This document shows, one piece after another, positions 25,856 to 34,108 of a stretch of 64,000 nucleotides of DNA. Position 1 is the first letter of the stretch, and each line of letters begins with the position of its first letter. Origin of the DNA: an uncultured Bacillota bacterium (GTDB lineage: Bacteria > Bacillota > Clostridia > Lachnospirales > Lachnospiraceae); assembly GCA_949291945.1 (NCBI GenBank), contig CASEXH010000033.1:1-64000 (forward strand). The letters run 5' to 3'. The notes beneath the pieces were generated by a model, which saw nothing but the letters and a program-made list of their open reading frames with translations, searched no databases and was not told the origin of the DNA. A program made the translations under genes and the position numbers.

Positions 25856-26404
25856 CTATAAATTGTGATATTCTTCCAAAGTCAGTCCTGTCATAGTGAG
25901 ATATAGGGCAAGGGGTTCCCCTACATAGCGGATGTGCCAGGGTTCCCAGGGGAATCCGGTGATGTTTTCTTTGGTTTTGGGATAGCGGATCACAAAACCA
26001 TAGAGAGGAGCATGCTTTTCCAGCCACCTGCCTTCGGGTGTTTCTGCGAAAGATTCTTCCAGTTCCAGATTCACCTCCGGGCAGGAAAGATCCAGGGCAA
26101 AACCGGTCTGATGTTCGCTGGCTCCGGGAGGAGCTACGGCAGAACTTTTTCGCCGCAGAGCGTTCAGATACAGTTCTTCCTGCCGTTTATAGGAGCGGTA
26201 GCCGGATATCCCTATGATCCCCATTTTATCCAGGGCTGCCTGAGTAAAGAGCCGGCCGGCTGCTTTTGAGGCTTTTCGTCTGAGAAGCCGTTTTTCAGAA
26301 CCGGGAGGAGCGCAGAATGGGATTCCTGCTTCTTCCAGATCATCGGGTATGTAGTCAGGAGGAAGGAGATGAGTTTTATTTACAAGAACAGGATAATAGG
26401 ACAT
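25856..26404 (-). CDS. D-Ala-D-Ala carboxypeptidase, VanY/M15B family
   Basis: A 182-residue M15B peptidase that trims D-Ala from peptidoglycan stem peptides. Zinc ligands appear in SEHQTGFALDLS (His and Asp) and WEPWHIRYVG (final His), with SGYRSYKRQEELY upstream as in VanY. No signal peptide or transmembrane segment is visible, unusual for an enzyme of the cell wall. The N-terminus chosen at 26404 follows AGGCGGTG; a leader encoded further upstream has no good start. It may act on recycled muropeptides inside the cell or be exported in another way. Confidence 0.85.
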   Translation of the reverse strand: MSYYPVLVNKTHLLPPDYIPDDLEEAGIPFCAPPGSEKRLLRRKASKAAGRLFTQAALDKMGIIGISGYRSYKRQEELYLNALRRKSSAVAPPGASEHQTGFALDLSCPEVNLELEESFAETPEGRWLEKHAPLYGFVIRYPKTKENITGFPWEPWHIRYVGEPLALYLTMTGLTLEEYHNL

Positions 26405-26524
26405 AATACACCGCCTTTGCCGAAAATAATATAGAAACAATTTTACGGGATATATTTTATGCAGATGAGAGGAGAAAAATAACTATGGAGCCAGATTAGA
26501 AAGAGCAATTCTAAAAAAGGTATA

Positions 26525-26552
26525 TTGTAAAAAAATGTACATATGATATAAT
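26525..26552 (+). promoter_or_regulatory. Promoter of the antitoxin-like small RNA
   Basis: -35 TTGTAA (26525-26530), 16-base spacer and -10 TATAAT (26547-26552) with an extended TG one base upstream. Transcription would begin near 26559. Confidence 0.7.
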
Positions 26553-26558
26553 GCTCAT

Positions 26559-26636
26559 AGGCAAAAATGACAGAAATGCTCATTGAGCGTACGAAACTCC
26601 CCGAAGCGGCAACTTCGGGGAGTTTCTATTCCTTTT
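26559..26636 (+). ncRNA. Putative antitoxin RNA of a par/fst-like locus
   Basis: A short transcript of about 75-80 bases is predicted from the promoter at 26525 to a terminator with a perfect 14-bp stem (26593-26606 with 26613-26626) and a T-rich tail. Its 5' part (26563-26589) is a near copy of 26736-26763, which on the other strand is the start region of the toxin-like frame. The RNA can therefore pair with the toxin message at the translation start and at the shared terminator, as RNA II does with RNA I in the par locus of plasmid pAD1. Confidence 0.65.
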
Positions 26637-26671
26637 GGAGAGGGTGGCTTATACCCTAGGCTGGCTACCTG

Positions 26672-26758
26672 CTATTTATCTCCGTCCAGCCATTTGCAAA
26701 TGAACTAGGCAACAACACTTGCCGAAACGGAGATTAAAAATGACAGAAATTCGCTCAT
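26672..26758 (-). pseudogene. Fst-like toxin peptide frame interrupted by an amber codon
   Basis: The frame encodes MSEFLSFLISVSASVVA, then TAG, then FICKWLDGDK and a TAG stop. Read through the amber it is a 28-residue single-membrane-span peptide with a charged tail, the shape of Fst/Ldr-type and holin-like toxins. The usual residue at the interrupted position is probably Tyr (TAC), so one substitution could explain the TAG. A strong AAGGGGGT ribosome binding site lies nine bases before the ATG. It is called a pseudogene because of the in-frame stop, but suppression or a sequencing error is possible. Confidence 0.6.
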
Positions 26759-26763
26759 TGGCG
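26736..26763. repeat. Direct repeat DRb over the toxin start (DRa at 26563-26589)
   Basis: AAAAATGACAGAAATTCGCTC at 26736 repeats AAAAATGACAGAAATGCTC at 26563, both continuing ATTG(A/G)GCG/GGCG. Only one small insertion and one substitution separate the two 27-28-base copies. One copy lies at the 5' end of the small RNA, the other over the start codon of the peptide frame on the opposite strand. Confidence 0.85.
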
Positions 26764-26805
26764 CACACCCCCTTCCTCTACCTGTCTAGGGGTGGTAGCG
26801 TGTTC

Positions 26806-26834
26806 AGTATAGCATAGACCAAGAAACAAGTAAA
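26806..26834 (-). promoter_or_regulatory. Promoter of the toxin-like message
   Basis: On the minus strand, -35 TTTACT (26829-26834), 17 bases, -10 TATACT (26806-26811) with TG one base upstream (extended -10). The transcript would start near 26799 and run about 200 bases to the hairpin at 26593-26626. Confidence 0.65.
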
Positions 26835-26917
26835 ATATGTATTTTACAAAAAAGATAAAGATAATAGGAAGGAAAAATTTACCCGAACAAAAAAAATAAA
26901 AAAATTGAAAAAAGTGC

Positions 26918-26946
26918 TTGCATTTTGAAAAGAGATGCTATATAAT
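26918..26946 (+). promoter_or_regulatory. Promoter of tRNA-Gln
   Basis: -35 TTGCAT (26918-26923), 17-base spacer, -10 TATAAT (26941-26946), 31 bases before the tRNA. Confidence 0.85.
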
Positions 26947-26977
26947 ATCCATTGTTGCAAGACAACATTGAAAATAT

Positions 26978-27049
26978 TGGGCTATCGCCAAATGGTAAGG
27001 CAACGGACTCTGACTCCGTCATTTCAAGGTTCGAATCCTTGTAGCCCAG
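26978..27049 (+). tRNA. tRNA-Gln (CTG)
   Basis: Begins TGGGCTA, pairing with TAGCCCA, with G73. The anticodon loop CTCTGAC gives CTG. T-loop TTCGAAT. CCA not encoded. It has its own promoter and terminator. Confidence 0.96.
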
Positions 27050-27053
27050 CTAC

Positions 27054-27087
27054 GAATATCCCAGACAAACGTCTGGGATATTTTCGT
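27054..27087 (+). terminator. Terminator after tRNA-Gln
   Basis: Stem ATATCCCAGAC/GTCTGGGATAT with loop AAAC, followed by TTTTCG. Confidence 0.88.
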
Positions 27088-27115
27088 ATATAAAGAATCG
27101 AAGGAAGGGTGAGTT

Positions 27116-27823
27116 ATGGGATTTTCTTTTGACAGCAGAGTACGGTACAGTGAGACTGGAGAGGATAGAAAGCTGACATTAAACGGAATATTGAATTATT
27201 TTCAGGACTGTTGTACCTTTCACTCGGAAAGTGCAGGAGTGGGAATGGAATATCTGGAGAAAAAAGGTCAGGTCTGGGTGCTTTCTTCCTGGCAGATCAT
27301 AGTAAAAAGATATCCGGTTTTGTTTGAGAAAATCCGGATTTCCACCTGGCCTTATGCTTTTAAGAGATTTCTCGGAAACAGAAACTTTACTATGGAAGAT
27401 GAAAATGGAGAACTGATCGCTTATGCCAACAGTCTCTGGACATTTTTGGATATTGCTTCCGGAAGGCCAATAAATGTGGATGAGAAGCAGATACAGGCCT
27501 ATGAACTGGGGGAAAAGCTGGATATGGATTACTCTTCCAGAAAAATTGCTGTACCTGAAGATATGAAGGAGTATCCTTCCTTTCAGGTAAGGCCTCATCA
27601 TCTGGATACTAATCATCATGTAAATAACGGACAGTATGTGCTTATGGCCCAGGAATACCTTCCAAAGGGCTTTAAAGTGGGACAGATGCAGGCAGAATAT
27701 AAGAAGCAGGCAGTGCTGAATGATATGATTCTGCCAAAGGTAAAAGAAGAGAGAGATATTTATACAGTAGTGCTGGAAAATCCCGAAAAGGAAGTCTATG
27801 CAGCAGTGGAACTGCGCAGGTAA
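27116..27823 (+). CDS. Acyl-ACP thioesterase
   Basis: A 235-residue protein with two hot-dog domains, of the FatA/FatB-like bacterial acyl-ACP thioesterase family, releasing fatty acids from acyl carrier protein. Domain 1 contains LNYFQDCCTFHSESAGVG and WVLSSWQIIVKRYP. Domain 2 contains RPHHLDTNHHVNNGQYVLMAQEYLP, where the Asn-His pair forms the active site. AAGGGTG precedes the ATG. It is followed after ten bases by cvfB. Confidence 0.9.
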   Translation: MGFSFDSRVRYSETGEDRKLTLNGILNYFQDCCTFHSESAGVGMEYLEKKGQVWVLSSWQIIVKRYPVLFEKIRISTWPYAFKRFLGNRNFTMEDENGELIAYANSLWTFLDIASGRPINVDEKQIQAYELGEKLDMDYSSRKIAVPEDMKEYPSFQVRPHHLDTNHHVNNGQYVLMAQEYLPKGFKVGQMQAEYKKQAVLNDMILPKVKEERDIYTVVLENPEKEVYAAVELRR

Positions 27824-27833
27824 AGGAGAAAAA

Positions 27834-28673
27834 ATGATCGAATTAGGAAAAGTACAGGAGTTAACAGTAGTTAAGAAGGTAGATTTCGGCGTTTATCTGG
27901 GAGAAAAGATGGATGCCGGACAGGAGGAGCGGGTACTCCTTCCGAAAAAAAAAGTACCGGCCGGAACAAAAGAAGGGGACAGGTTCCAGGTGTTTATATA
28001 CAAAGATTCTTCTGACCGTCTTATCGCTACTACAGACCGGCCAAAGGCAGCTGTGGGAGAACTGGCGGTGATGAAAGTGGCTCAGGTATCCAGGATCGGA
28101 GCATTTCTGGACTGGGGACTGGAAAAAGATCTGTTTCTTCCTTATAAAGAGCAGACAAAGAAGCTTCATGAAGGAGAGGAAATCCTGGCGGCAGTCTATA
28201 TTGATAAAAGCAGCAGGCTGTGCGGGACTATGAAAGTATATCATTATCTTTCCACAGAAGCCCCTTATGAAAAGGAAGATACGGTTACAGGCGTTGTATA
28301 TGAGATCAGCAATAATTTTGGTGTTTTTGTGGCTGTGGATTATAAATATTCTGCAATGATACCTAGGCAGGAGGCGCAGGGATGCTATAAAGTAGGAGAA
28401 GAAGTTACCTGTCGAGTAAGCGCCGTGAGGGAAGATGGAAAGCTGACTTTAAGCCCAAAGAAGAAAGCATATCTTCAGATATATGAAGACGCAGAGAATG
28501 TTCTGGAAACTATCCGGGAATTTGACGGGGTTCTGCCCTTTGATGACAAGGCGGCGCCGGAACTGATTCAGAGAGAATTCGGACTTAGCAAAAATGCTTT
28601 TAAGAGAGCGGTAGGTCATCTTCTGAAAGAGAAAAAAATTGAACTAAAAGAGGGAAAAATCTGTATAAAGTAA
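27834..28673 (+). CDS. cvfB: S1-domain RNA-binding protein, CvfB family
   Basis: A 279-residue protein with tandem S1 RNA-binding domains and a C-terminal winged-helix module, the layout of CvfB of Staphylococcus, which influences virulence gene expression by binding RNA. Seen: GAFLDWGLEKDLFLPYKEQ and FGVFVAVDYKYSAMIPRQEA as S1 cores, and the C-terminal FGLSKNAFKRAVGHLLKEKKIEL. The ATG at 27834 follows AAAGGAG and lies ten bases after the thioesterase stop. Confidence 0.9.
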   Translation: MIELGKVQELTVVKKVDFGVYLGEKMDAGQEERVLLPKKKVPAGTKEGDRFQVFIYKDSSDRLIATTDRPKAAVGELAVMKVAQVSRIGAFLDWGLEKDLFLPYKEQTKKLHEGEEILAAVYIDKSSRLCGTMKVYHYLSTEAPYEKEDTVTGVVYEISNNFGVFVAVDYKYSAMIPRQEAQGCYKVGEEVTCRVSAVREDGKLTLSPKKKAYLQIYEDAENVLETIREFDGVLPFDDKAAPELIQREFGLSKNAFKRAVGHLLKEKKIELKEGKICIK

Positions 28674-28746
28674 TGCTTTTCCCAAAAATAAGATTATGTT
28701 ATAATCATGATAGCTTATGTGTTTATGTCCAAAAGGAGGAAAATCA

Positions 28747-29337
28747 GTGGACTCGATTGATTATTATGACCGATATGCTGTGCCATATTATGAAGAGACT
28801 GTAGATTTAAGTATGGAAGATCAGCTGGGACGTTTTGTAGAACTTCTGCCGGAAAGCGCAGACGTTCTGGACGTAGGATGCGGTTCAGGAAGAGACACCG
28901 TGTTTTTGGAAGACGAGGGATGTGTGGTGACCCCTATGGACGGGTCTGAGAAAATGTGCAATCTGGCCAGTATCCACACTGGAAAAGAGGTTCTTCATCT
29001 CCGGATAGAAGAGATGGAGTTTCAGAATGTTTTTCATGGAATATGGGCTTGTGCTGTTCTGGGACATTTCCCGCCGGAGAAGATCCATGATGTGATGGAA
29101 CGGATCCTGGCAGCTTTGAAAGAAGATGGTATCCTTTATTTTTCTGTTAGAAAAGGAGACCGCAAGGGCAGATACAATGGCAGGTATTTTTACGATTATA
29201 ACAGGGAATCACTGAATGATCTATTGGATTCTTTTCCTGAAATCCAGGTTCTTGATATATGGAAGACCAGTGACGTAAGGGAAGACAGAAATAATAAATG
29301 GTTTAATGTTCTGCTGAGAAAGCGGAGAGAAGAATAG
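28747..29337 (+). CDS. Class I SAM-dependent methyltransferase
   Basis: A 196-residue methyltransferase. SAM motif I is VLDVGCGSGRDTVFL, followed by VTPMDGSEKMC and WACAVLGHFPPEKIHDVMER. Related to the Methyltransf_11 group often annotated as tellurite-resistance or ubiE-like methylases; the acceptor is not evident. I chose the GTG at 28747 with AAGGAGG seven bases upstream. It precedes dnaE by 31 bases and may be co-transcribed with it. Confidence 0.8.
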   Translation: MDSIDYYDRYAVPYYEETVDLSMEDQLGRFVELLPESADVLDVGCGSGRDTVFLEDEGCVVTPMDGSEKMCNLASIHTGKEVLHLRIEEMEFQNVFHGIWACAVLGHFPPEKIHDVMERILAALKEDGILYFSVRKGDRKGRYNGRYFYDYNRESLNDLLDSFPEIQVLDIWKTSDVREDRNNKWFNVLLRKRREE

Positions 29338-29368
29338 AATAGCTGCGAAATATAAGGAGAGAAAGACA

Positions 29369-32300
29369 GTGGATTTTGCTCATTTACATGTACATACGGA
29401 ATACAGTCTGCTGGACGGTTCCAACAAAATAAATGAATATGTAGCCAGAGTAAAGGAGCTGGGAATGAACAGTGCAGCCATAACAGACCATGGAGTCATG
29501 TTTGGCTGCATTGATTTTTATAAGGCGGCAAAAGCAGCAGGGATCAAACCCATCATGGGCTGTGAGGTGTACGTTGCTCCCGGCTCTCGTTTCGACAAAG
29601 AGACGGGACATTCTGACGACCGGTATTATCATTTGGTTCTTCTGGCAGAGAATAATCAGGGGTACCAGAATCTGATGAAGATCGTGTCCAAGGGATTTAT
29701 TGACGGCTTTTACTATAAGCCAAGGGTGGATATGGAACTTTTGCAGGAATATCATGAAGGAATTATTGCATTAAGCGCCTGTCTTGCGGGAGAAGTTGCG
29801 AGAAATCTTGCAAGAAGTATGTATGAGGAAGCAAAAAGCGCCGCCTTTCGTTATCAGGAGATTTTTGGAAAAGGGAATTTCTTCCTGGAGCTTCAGGATC
29901 ACGGACTGCCACAGCAGAAGCTGGTGAATCAGCAGCTTCTCCGGATGAGCCAGGAGACAGGGATCGAACTGGTGGCTACCAATGATATCCATTATACCTA
30001 TGCAGAGGATGCTCAGGCCCATGATATCCTTCTGTGCGTCCAGACAGGAAAACGTCTTCAGGATGAGGACAGGATGCGGTATGAAGGGGGCCAGTACTAT
30101 GTAAAATCCCCCCGGGAAATGGAAGAATTGTTCCCCTATGCTCTGGAAGCTCTTTCCAATACCCAGAAGATTGCGGACCGCTGCAACGTGGAGATTGAGT
30201 TCGGCGTGACCAAACTGCCGAAATTTGACGTGCCGGCCCCCTACACTTCCTGGGAATACCTGAATAAGCTGTGTTATGATGGGCTGGAAGAGCGGTATAC
30301 AGACAATCTGGATCAGCTTAAGGAACGGCTGGGATATGAGCTGGGCGTTATCAAGAAAATGGGATATGTGGACTATTTTCTCATTGTGTGGGACTTTATC
30401 AAATACGCCAGGGACCACGATATTATGGTGGGACCGGGAAGAGGTTCTGCCGCAGGAAGTCTGGTGTCCTACACTCTTGGAATTACCAAACTGGACCCTA
30501 TTAAATATGATCTCCTTTTTGAGCGTTTCCTCAATCCGGAGCGTGTATCCATGCCGGATATTGATGTGGATTTCTGCTTTGAACGCCGTCAGGAAGTTAT
30601 TGACTATGTGGTGAAAAAATATGGAAAGGACCGTGTAGTGCAGATCGTTACATTTGGTACCATGGCGGCCAGAGGCGTTATCCGGGATGTGGGAAGGGTA
30701 ATGGATCTGCCCTACGCTCAGTGCGATACGATTGCAAAGATGATCCCCAATGAGCTGAATATCACCATAGATAAGGCGCTGACCATGAATCCGGAGCTGC
30801 GGAATCTCTATGAGTCTGATGAGACGGTAAAGACTCTGATCGATATGAGCAAGAGACTGGAAGGTCTTCCCAGACATACTTCCATGCATGCGGCGGGAGT
30901 AGTGATCAGCCAGAAAGCAGTGGACGAGTATGTGCCTCTTTCCAGAGCTTCCGACGGCTCTATTGTTACCCAGTTTACCATGACTACCCTGGAAGAACTG
31001 GGGCTTCTGAAGATGGATTTCCTGGGGCTTCGGACTCTGACCGTGATCCAGAATGCAGTGAAACTGGCCCAGAGAGACAAGGGGATCACTCTGGATATTG
31101 ACCACATTGATTATGATGACAAGAATGTATATGAGATGCTGGGAGCCGGAAAGACCGACGGGGTCTTCCAGTTGGAGAGCGCCGGGATGACCAGCTTCAT
31201 GAAAGAACTGAAACCTCAGAATCTGGAAGATGTCATTGCAGGGATTTCTCTGTACCGTCCCGGCCCTATGGACTTTATCCCCCAGTATATCAAAGGAAAA
31301 AATAATGCGGGGAGTATCCATTACGATTGTCCGGAACTGGAGCCTATCTTAAAGCCTACTTATGGCTGTATCGTATATCAGGAGCAAGTTATGCAGATCG
31401 TAAGGTCCTTGGGAGGCTATACACTGGGAAGAAGCGATCTGGTCCGCCGTGCCATGAGTAAGAAAAAGGCTGCAGTTATGGAGAAAGAGCGGCAGAATTT
31501 CGTTTACGGCAATGAAGAAGAAGGAGTTCCAGGCTGTATCAACCGGGGGATTTCAGAAGAAGTCGCCAATAAGATCTATGATGAGATGATCGATTTTGCA
31601 AAATATGCCTTTAACAAATCCCATGCAGCGGCCTATGCAGTAGTCTCCTATCAGACTGCCTATCTGAAGTATTATTACCCTGTAGAATTTATGGCTGCAC
31701 TTATGACATCTGTGATTGATAACCCTTCTAAGGTGTCAGAATATATCCTTTCCAGCAGGAAGATGGGGATTTCCATTCTTCCACCGGATATCAATAAAGG
31801 AGAGAGCCAGTTTTCTGTGGACAACGGGGCTATCCGCTACGGTCTTTCCGCTATTAAAAGCATCGGGAGGCCTGTGATAAAATCTATTGTAGAGGAACGT
31901 CAGGAGAGAGGAACATTTAAAAATCTTCAGGACTTTATAGAACGTATGTCGGGAAAGGAAGTGAATAAAAAGGCCATTGAAAACTTTATCAAAGCTGGAG
32001 CTTTTGACAGTCTTCCCGGAAACCGGAGACAGAAAATGATGATCTATGCCCAGATACTGGACTCTGTAAATCAGGAGAAAAAGAATGTTATGGCAGGTCA
32101 GATGAGCCTTTTTGATCTGGTTTCTGATGAAGAAAAGGAAGCCTTTGAGATCCGTATGCCGGATGTGGAGGAATATCCCAAAGAGGCCAAGCTGGCTTTT
32201 GAAAAAGAAGTCCTGGGCGTGTATATAAGCGGCCATCCTCTGGAAGAATATACAGAAAGATGGAAGAAAAATATCACCGCTGTGACTGCCGATTTCCAGC

Positions 32301-32851
32301 CTGATGAAGAGACCGGCATGCCAAAAGTAAGAGACGGCGCCAGGGCTGTGGTTGGCGGTATGATTACTGCTAAGACTATTAAATATACCAAGACGAACAA
32401 GATCATGGCTTTCCTTACCCTGGAAGATCTGGTGGGAACTGTGGAGATTGTTGTGTTCCCAAGAGACTATGAAAAGAATGTCCGTTTTATGGAAGTGGAC
32501 GCAAAAGTCTTTATCCAGGGACGGGTTTCTGCAGAGGACGATAAGGCCAGCAAACTGATCTGCGAGAATATTTATCCTTTTGATATGGTTCCACGGGAAC
32601 TGTGGCTTCAGTTTGAGACGAAAGAGACATTTTTGGAAAGAGAAAAGGAACTCTATGAAGATATTAAAGATTCCGATGGAAAAGATACTGTGGTAATCTA
32701 TATCCGTTCCCCGAAAGCGGTGAAGAGGCTGGGACCGTCGAAGAATGTAAAGATCGATGAGAAACTTCTTAACAATCTGTACGAAAAGTACGGCTATGAC
32801 AACGTAAAAGTTGTAGAAAAGAGTATTGAAAATATTCGAAAAATGCTATAA
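29369..32851 (+). CDS. dnaE: DNA polymerase III subunit alpha
   Basis: A 1160-residue DnaE-type replicative polymerase, which in Firmicutes extends primers beside PolC. The N-terminal PHP domain shows FAHLHVHTEYSLLDG. The catalytic aspartates lie in MPDIDVDF (D397, D399, D401), preceded by GPGRGSAAGSLVSYTL. The tandem HhH region and the C-terminal OB fold (VVGGMITAKTIKYTKTNKIM) follow, ending in the KIDEKLLNNLYEKYG region. GTG start after AAGGAGAG. Length is normal for DnaE. Confidence 0.96.
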   Translation: MDFAHLHVHTEYSLLDGSNKINEYVARVKELGMNSAAITDHGVMFGCIDFYKAAKAAGIKPIMGCEVYVAPGSRFDKETGHSDDRYYHLVLLAENNQGYQNLMKIVSKGFIDGFYYKPRVDMELLQEYHEGIIALSACLAGEVARNLARSMYEEAKSAAFRYQEIFGKGNFFLELQDHGLPQQKLVNQQLLRMSQETGIELVATNDIHYTYAEDAQAHDILLCVQTGKRLQDEDRMRYEGGQYYVKSPREMEELFPYALEALSNTQKIADRCNVEIEFGVTKLPKFDVPAPYTSWEYLNKLCYDGLEERYTDNLDQLKERLGYELGVIKKMGYVDYFLIVWDFIKYARDHDIMVGPGRGSAAGSLVSYTLGITKLDPIKYDLLFERFLNPERVSMPDIDVDFCFERRQEVIDYVVKKYGKDRVVQIVTFGTMAARGVIRDVGRVMDLPYAQCDTIAKMIPNELNITIDKALTMNPELRNLYESDETVKTLIDMSKRLEGLPRHTSMHAAGVVISQKAVDEYVPLSRASDGSIVTQFTMTTLEELGLLKMDFLGLRTLTVIQNAVKLAQRDKGITLDIDHIDYDDKNVYEMLGAGKTDGVFQLESAGMTSFMKELKPQNLEDVIAGISLYRPGPMDFIPQYIKGKNNAGSIHYDCPELEPILKPTYGCIVYQEQVMQIVRSLGGYTLGRSDLVRRAMSKKKAAVMEKERQNFVYGNEEEGVPGCINRGISEEVANKIYDEMIDFAKYAFNKSHAAAYAVVSYQTAYLKYYYPVEFMAALMTSVIDNPSKVSEYILSSRKMGISILPPDINKGESQFSVDNGAIRYGLSAIKSIGRPVIKSIVEERQERGTFKNLQDFIERMSGKEVNKKAIENFIKAGAFDSLPGNRRQKMMIYAQILDSVNQEKKNVMAGQMSLFDLVSDEEKEAFEIRMPDVEEYPKEAKLAFEKEVLGVYISGHPLEEYTERWKKNITAVTADFQPDEETGMPKVRDGARAVVGGMITAKTIKYTKTNKIMAFLTLEDLVGTVEIVVFPRDYEKNVRFMEVDAKVFIQGRVSAEDDKASKLICENIYPFDMVPRELWLQFETKETFLEREKELYEDIKDSDGKDTVVIYIRSPKAVKRLGPSKNVKIDEKLLNNLYEKYGYDNVKVVEKSIENIRKML

Positions 32852-32913
32852 AATAAGAACGATTCAATGTATAAATATAAAAACAAAGGGCTGCGAGAAT
32901 ATGGAGGAGAAAG

Positions 32914-33915
32914 ATGACTGCGAATAAAGAAATAAAAACAATTGGCGTTTTAACAAGTGGTGGAGATGCTCCGGGAATGAATGCGGCGATCCGTGCGGTT
33001 GTAAGAAGAGGCTTAAGCCGCGGAATCAAAATGAAGGGAATTTTAAAGGGATATTCAGGTCTTCTGAATGAAGAGATTATAGAGATGACAGCTGTAGATG
33101 TTTCAGATACTATCCAGAAGGGCGGAACTATTCTGTATACTGCTCGCTGCGCAGAGATGCGTACAGAGGAAGGACAGAGAAGAGCTGCTGAAATCTGTAA
33201 AAAACATGGTATCGACGGCCTTGTGGTAATCGGCGGTGACGGTTCTTTTGCCGGTGCGCAGAAACTGGCGAATCTGGGGGTAAACACTGTAGGTGTGCCG
33301 GGTACTATCGACCTGGACATTGCATGCACTGAGTATACCATCGGTTTCGACACTGCTGTAAATACGGCTATGGAAGCTATTGATAAAGTTCGTGATACTT
33401 CTACTTCTCATGAACGTGTAAGTATCATCGAAGTTATGGGAAGAAATGCAGGATATATCGCTCTGTGGTGCGGTATCGCAAACGGCGCAGAAGATATTCT
33501 CCTTCCTGAAAAATATGATTATGATGAACAGCGTATCATCAATAATATCATCGACAATCGTAAGAAAGGAAAGAAGCACCATATCATTATCAATGCAGAA
33601 GGCATCGGTCATTCTGAAGCTATGGCAAAACGTATCGAGGCTGCTACAGGAATCGAGACCAGAGCCACTATCCTGGGCCATATGCAGAGGGGGGGAACAC
33701 CTACCTGTAAAGACCGTGTATACGCTTCTATCATGGGTGCCAAGGCAGTAGATGTGCTTCTGGAAGGCAAGACCAAGAGAGTCATCTGCTATAGAAACGG
33801 CGAGTATGTGGATATGGATATCAACGAAGCCCTGGCTATGAAAAAAAGTATTTCCGATTATCAGTTCGAGGTCAGCTATTCACTGTCTCACAATTATACA
33901 AAAAATCAGGCATAA
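32914..33915 (+). CDS. pfkA: 6-phosphofructokinase
   Basis: A 333-residue group A phosphofructokinase, phosphorylating fructose-6-P in glycolysis. Seen: IGVLTSGGDAPGMNAAIRAVV at the nucleotide site, VVIGGDGSFAGAQKL, PGTIDLDIACTEYTIGFDTA carrying the catalytic TIDxD, and LGHMQRGGTPTCKDR. The glycine after GGDG is the residue usually found in ATP-dependent enzymes (Asp in PPi-dependent ones). GGAGG precedes the ATG. It follows dnaE by 62 bases, a common clostridial neighbourhood, and ends with a terminator. Confidence 0.95.
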   Translation: MTANKEIKTIGVLTSGGDAPGMNAAIRAVVRRGLSRGIKMKGILKGYSGLLNEEIIEMTAVDVSDTIQKGGTILYTARCAEMRTEEGQRRAAEICKKHGIDGLVVIGGDGSFAGAQKLANLGVNTVGVPGTIDLDIACTEYTIGFDTAVNTAMEAIDKVRDTSTSHERVSIIEVMGRNAGYIALWCGIANGAEDILLPEKYDYDEQRIINNIIDNRKKGKKHHIIINAEGIGHSEAMAKRIEAATGIETRATILGHMQRGGTPTCKDRVYASIMGAKAVDVLLEGKTKRVICYRNGEYVDMDINEALAMKKSISDYQFEVSYSLSHNYTKNQA

Positions 33916-33932
33916 AGATATTATCAGAAGAG

Positions 33933-33972
33933 AAAAAGGTGTGCGGCAAACCAATGCAGTACACCTTTTTTT
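33933..33972 (+). terminator. Terminator after pfkA
   Basis: Arms AAAAAGGTGTGC and GTACACCTTTTT with extra T residues. Confidence 0.85.
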
Positions 33973-34108
33973 GTGCGATACGCCTGGCAAGCGACTGCCG
34001 TGCTTGCACGAGCAGGCATTTGCAAGGCAACGGACAGCGAACGGCTTTGCCGTGAGCTGGCAGCGATACGTCCGGCAATTACCGAAACATTGAGGAGGAA
34101 TCAGGCTT

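Noticed and set aside
26602-26800. Insertion sequence remnant at the G+C-rich block before tRNA-Gln
   Set aside because: The direct repeats, convergent promoters, shared terminator and membrane-peptide frame together fit a type I toxin-antitoxin locus better. No transposase fragment is visible.
29771-31321. 516-codon minus-strand frame opposite dnaE
   Set aside because: It lies fully inside dnaE, whose motifs are complete. The composition is that of an antisense shadow.
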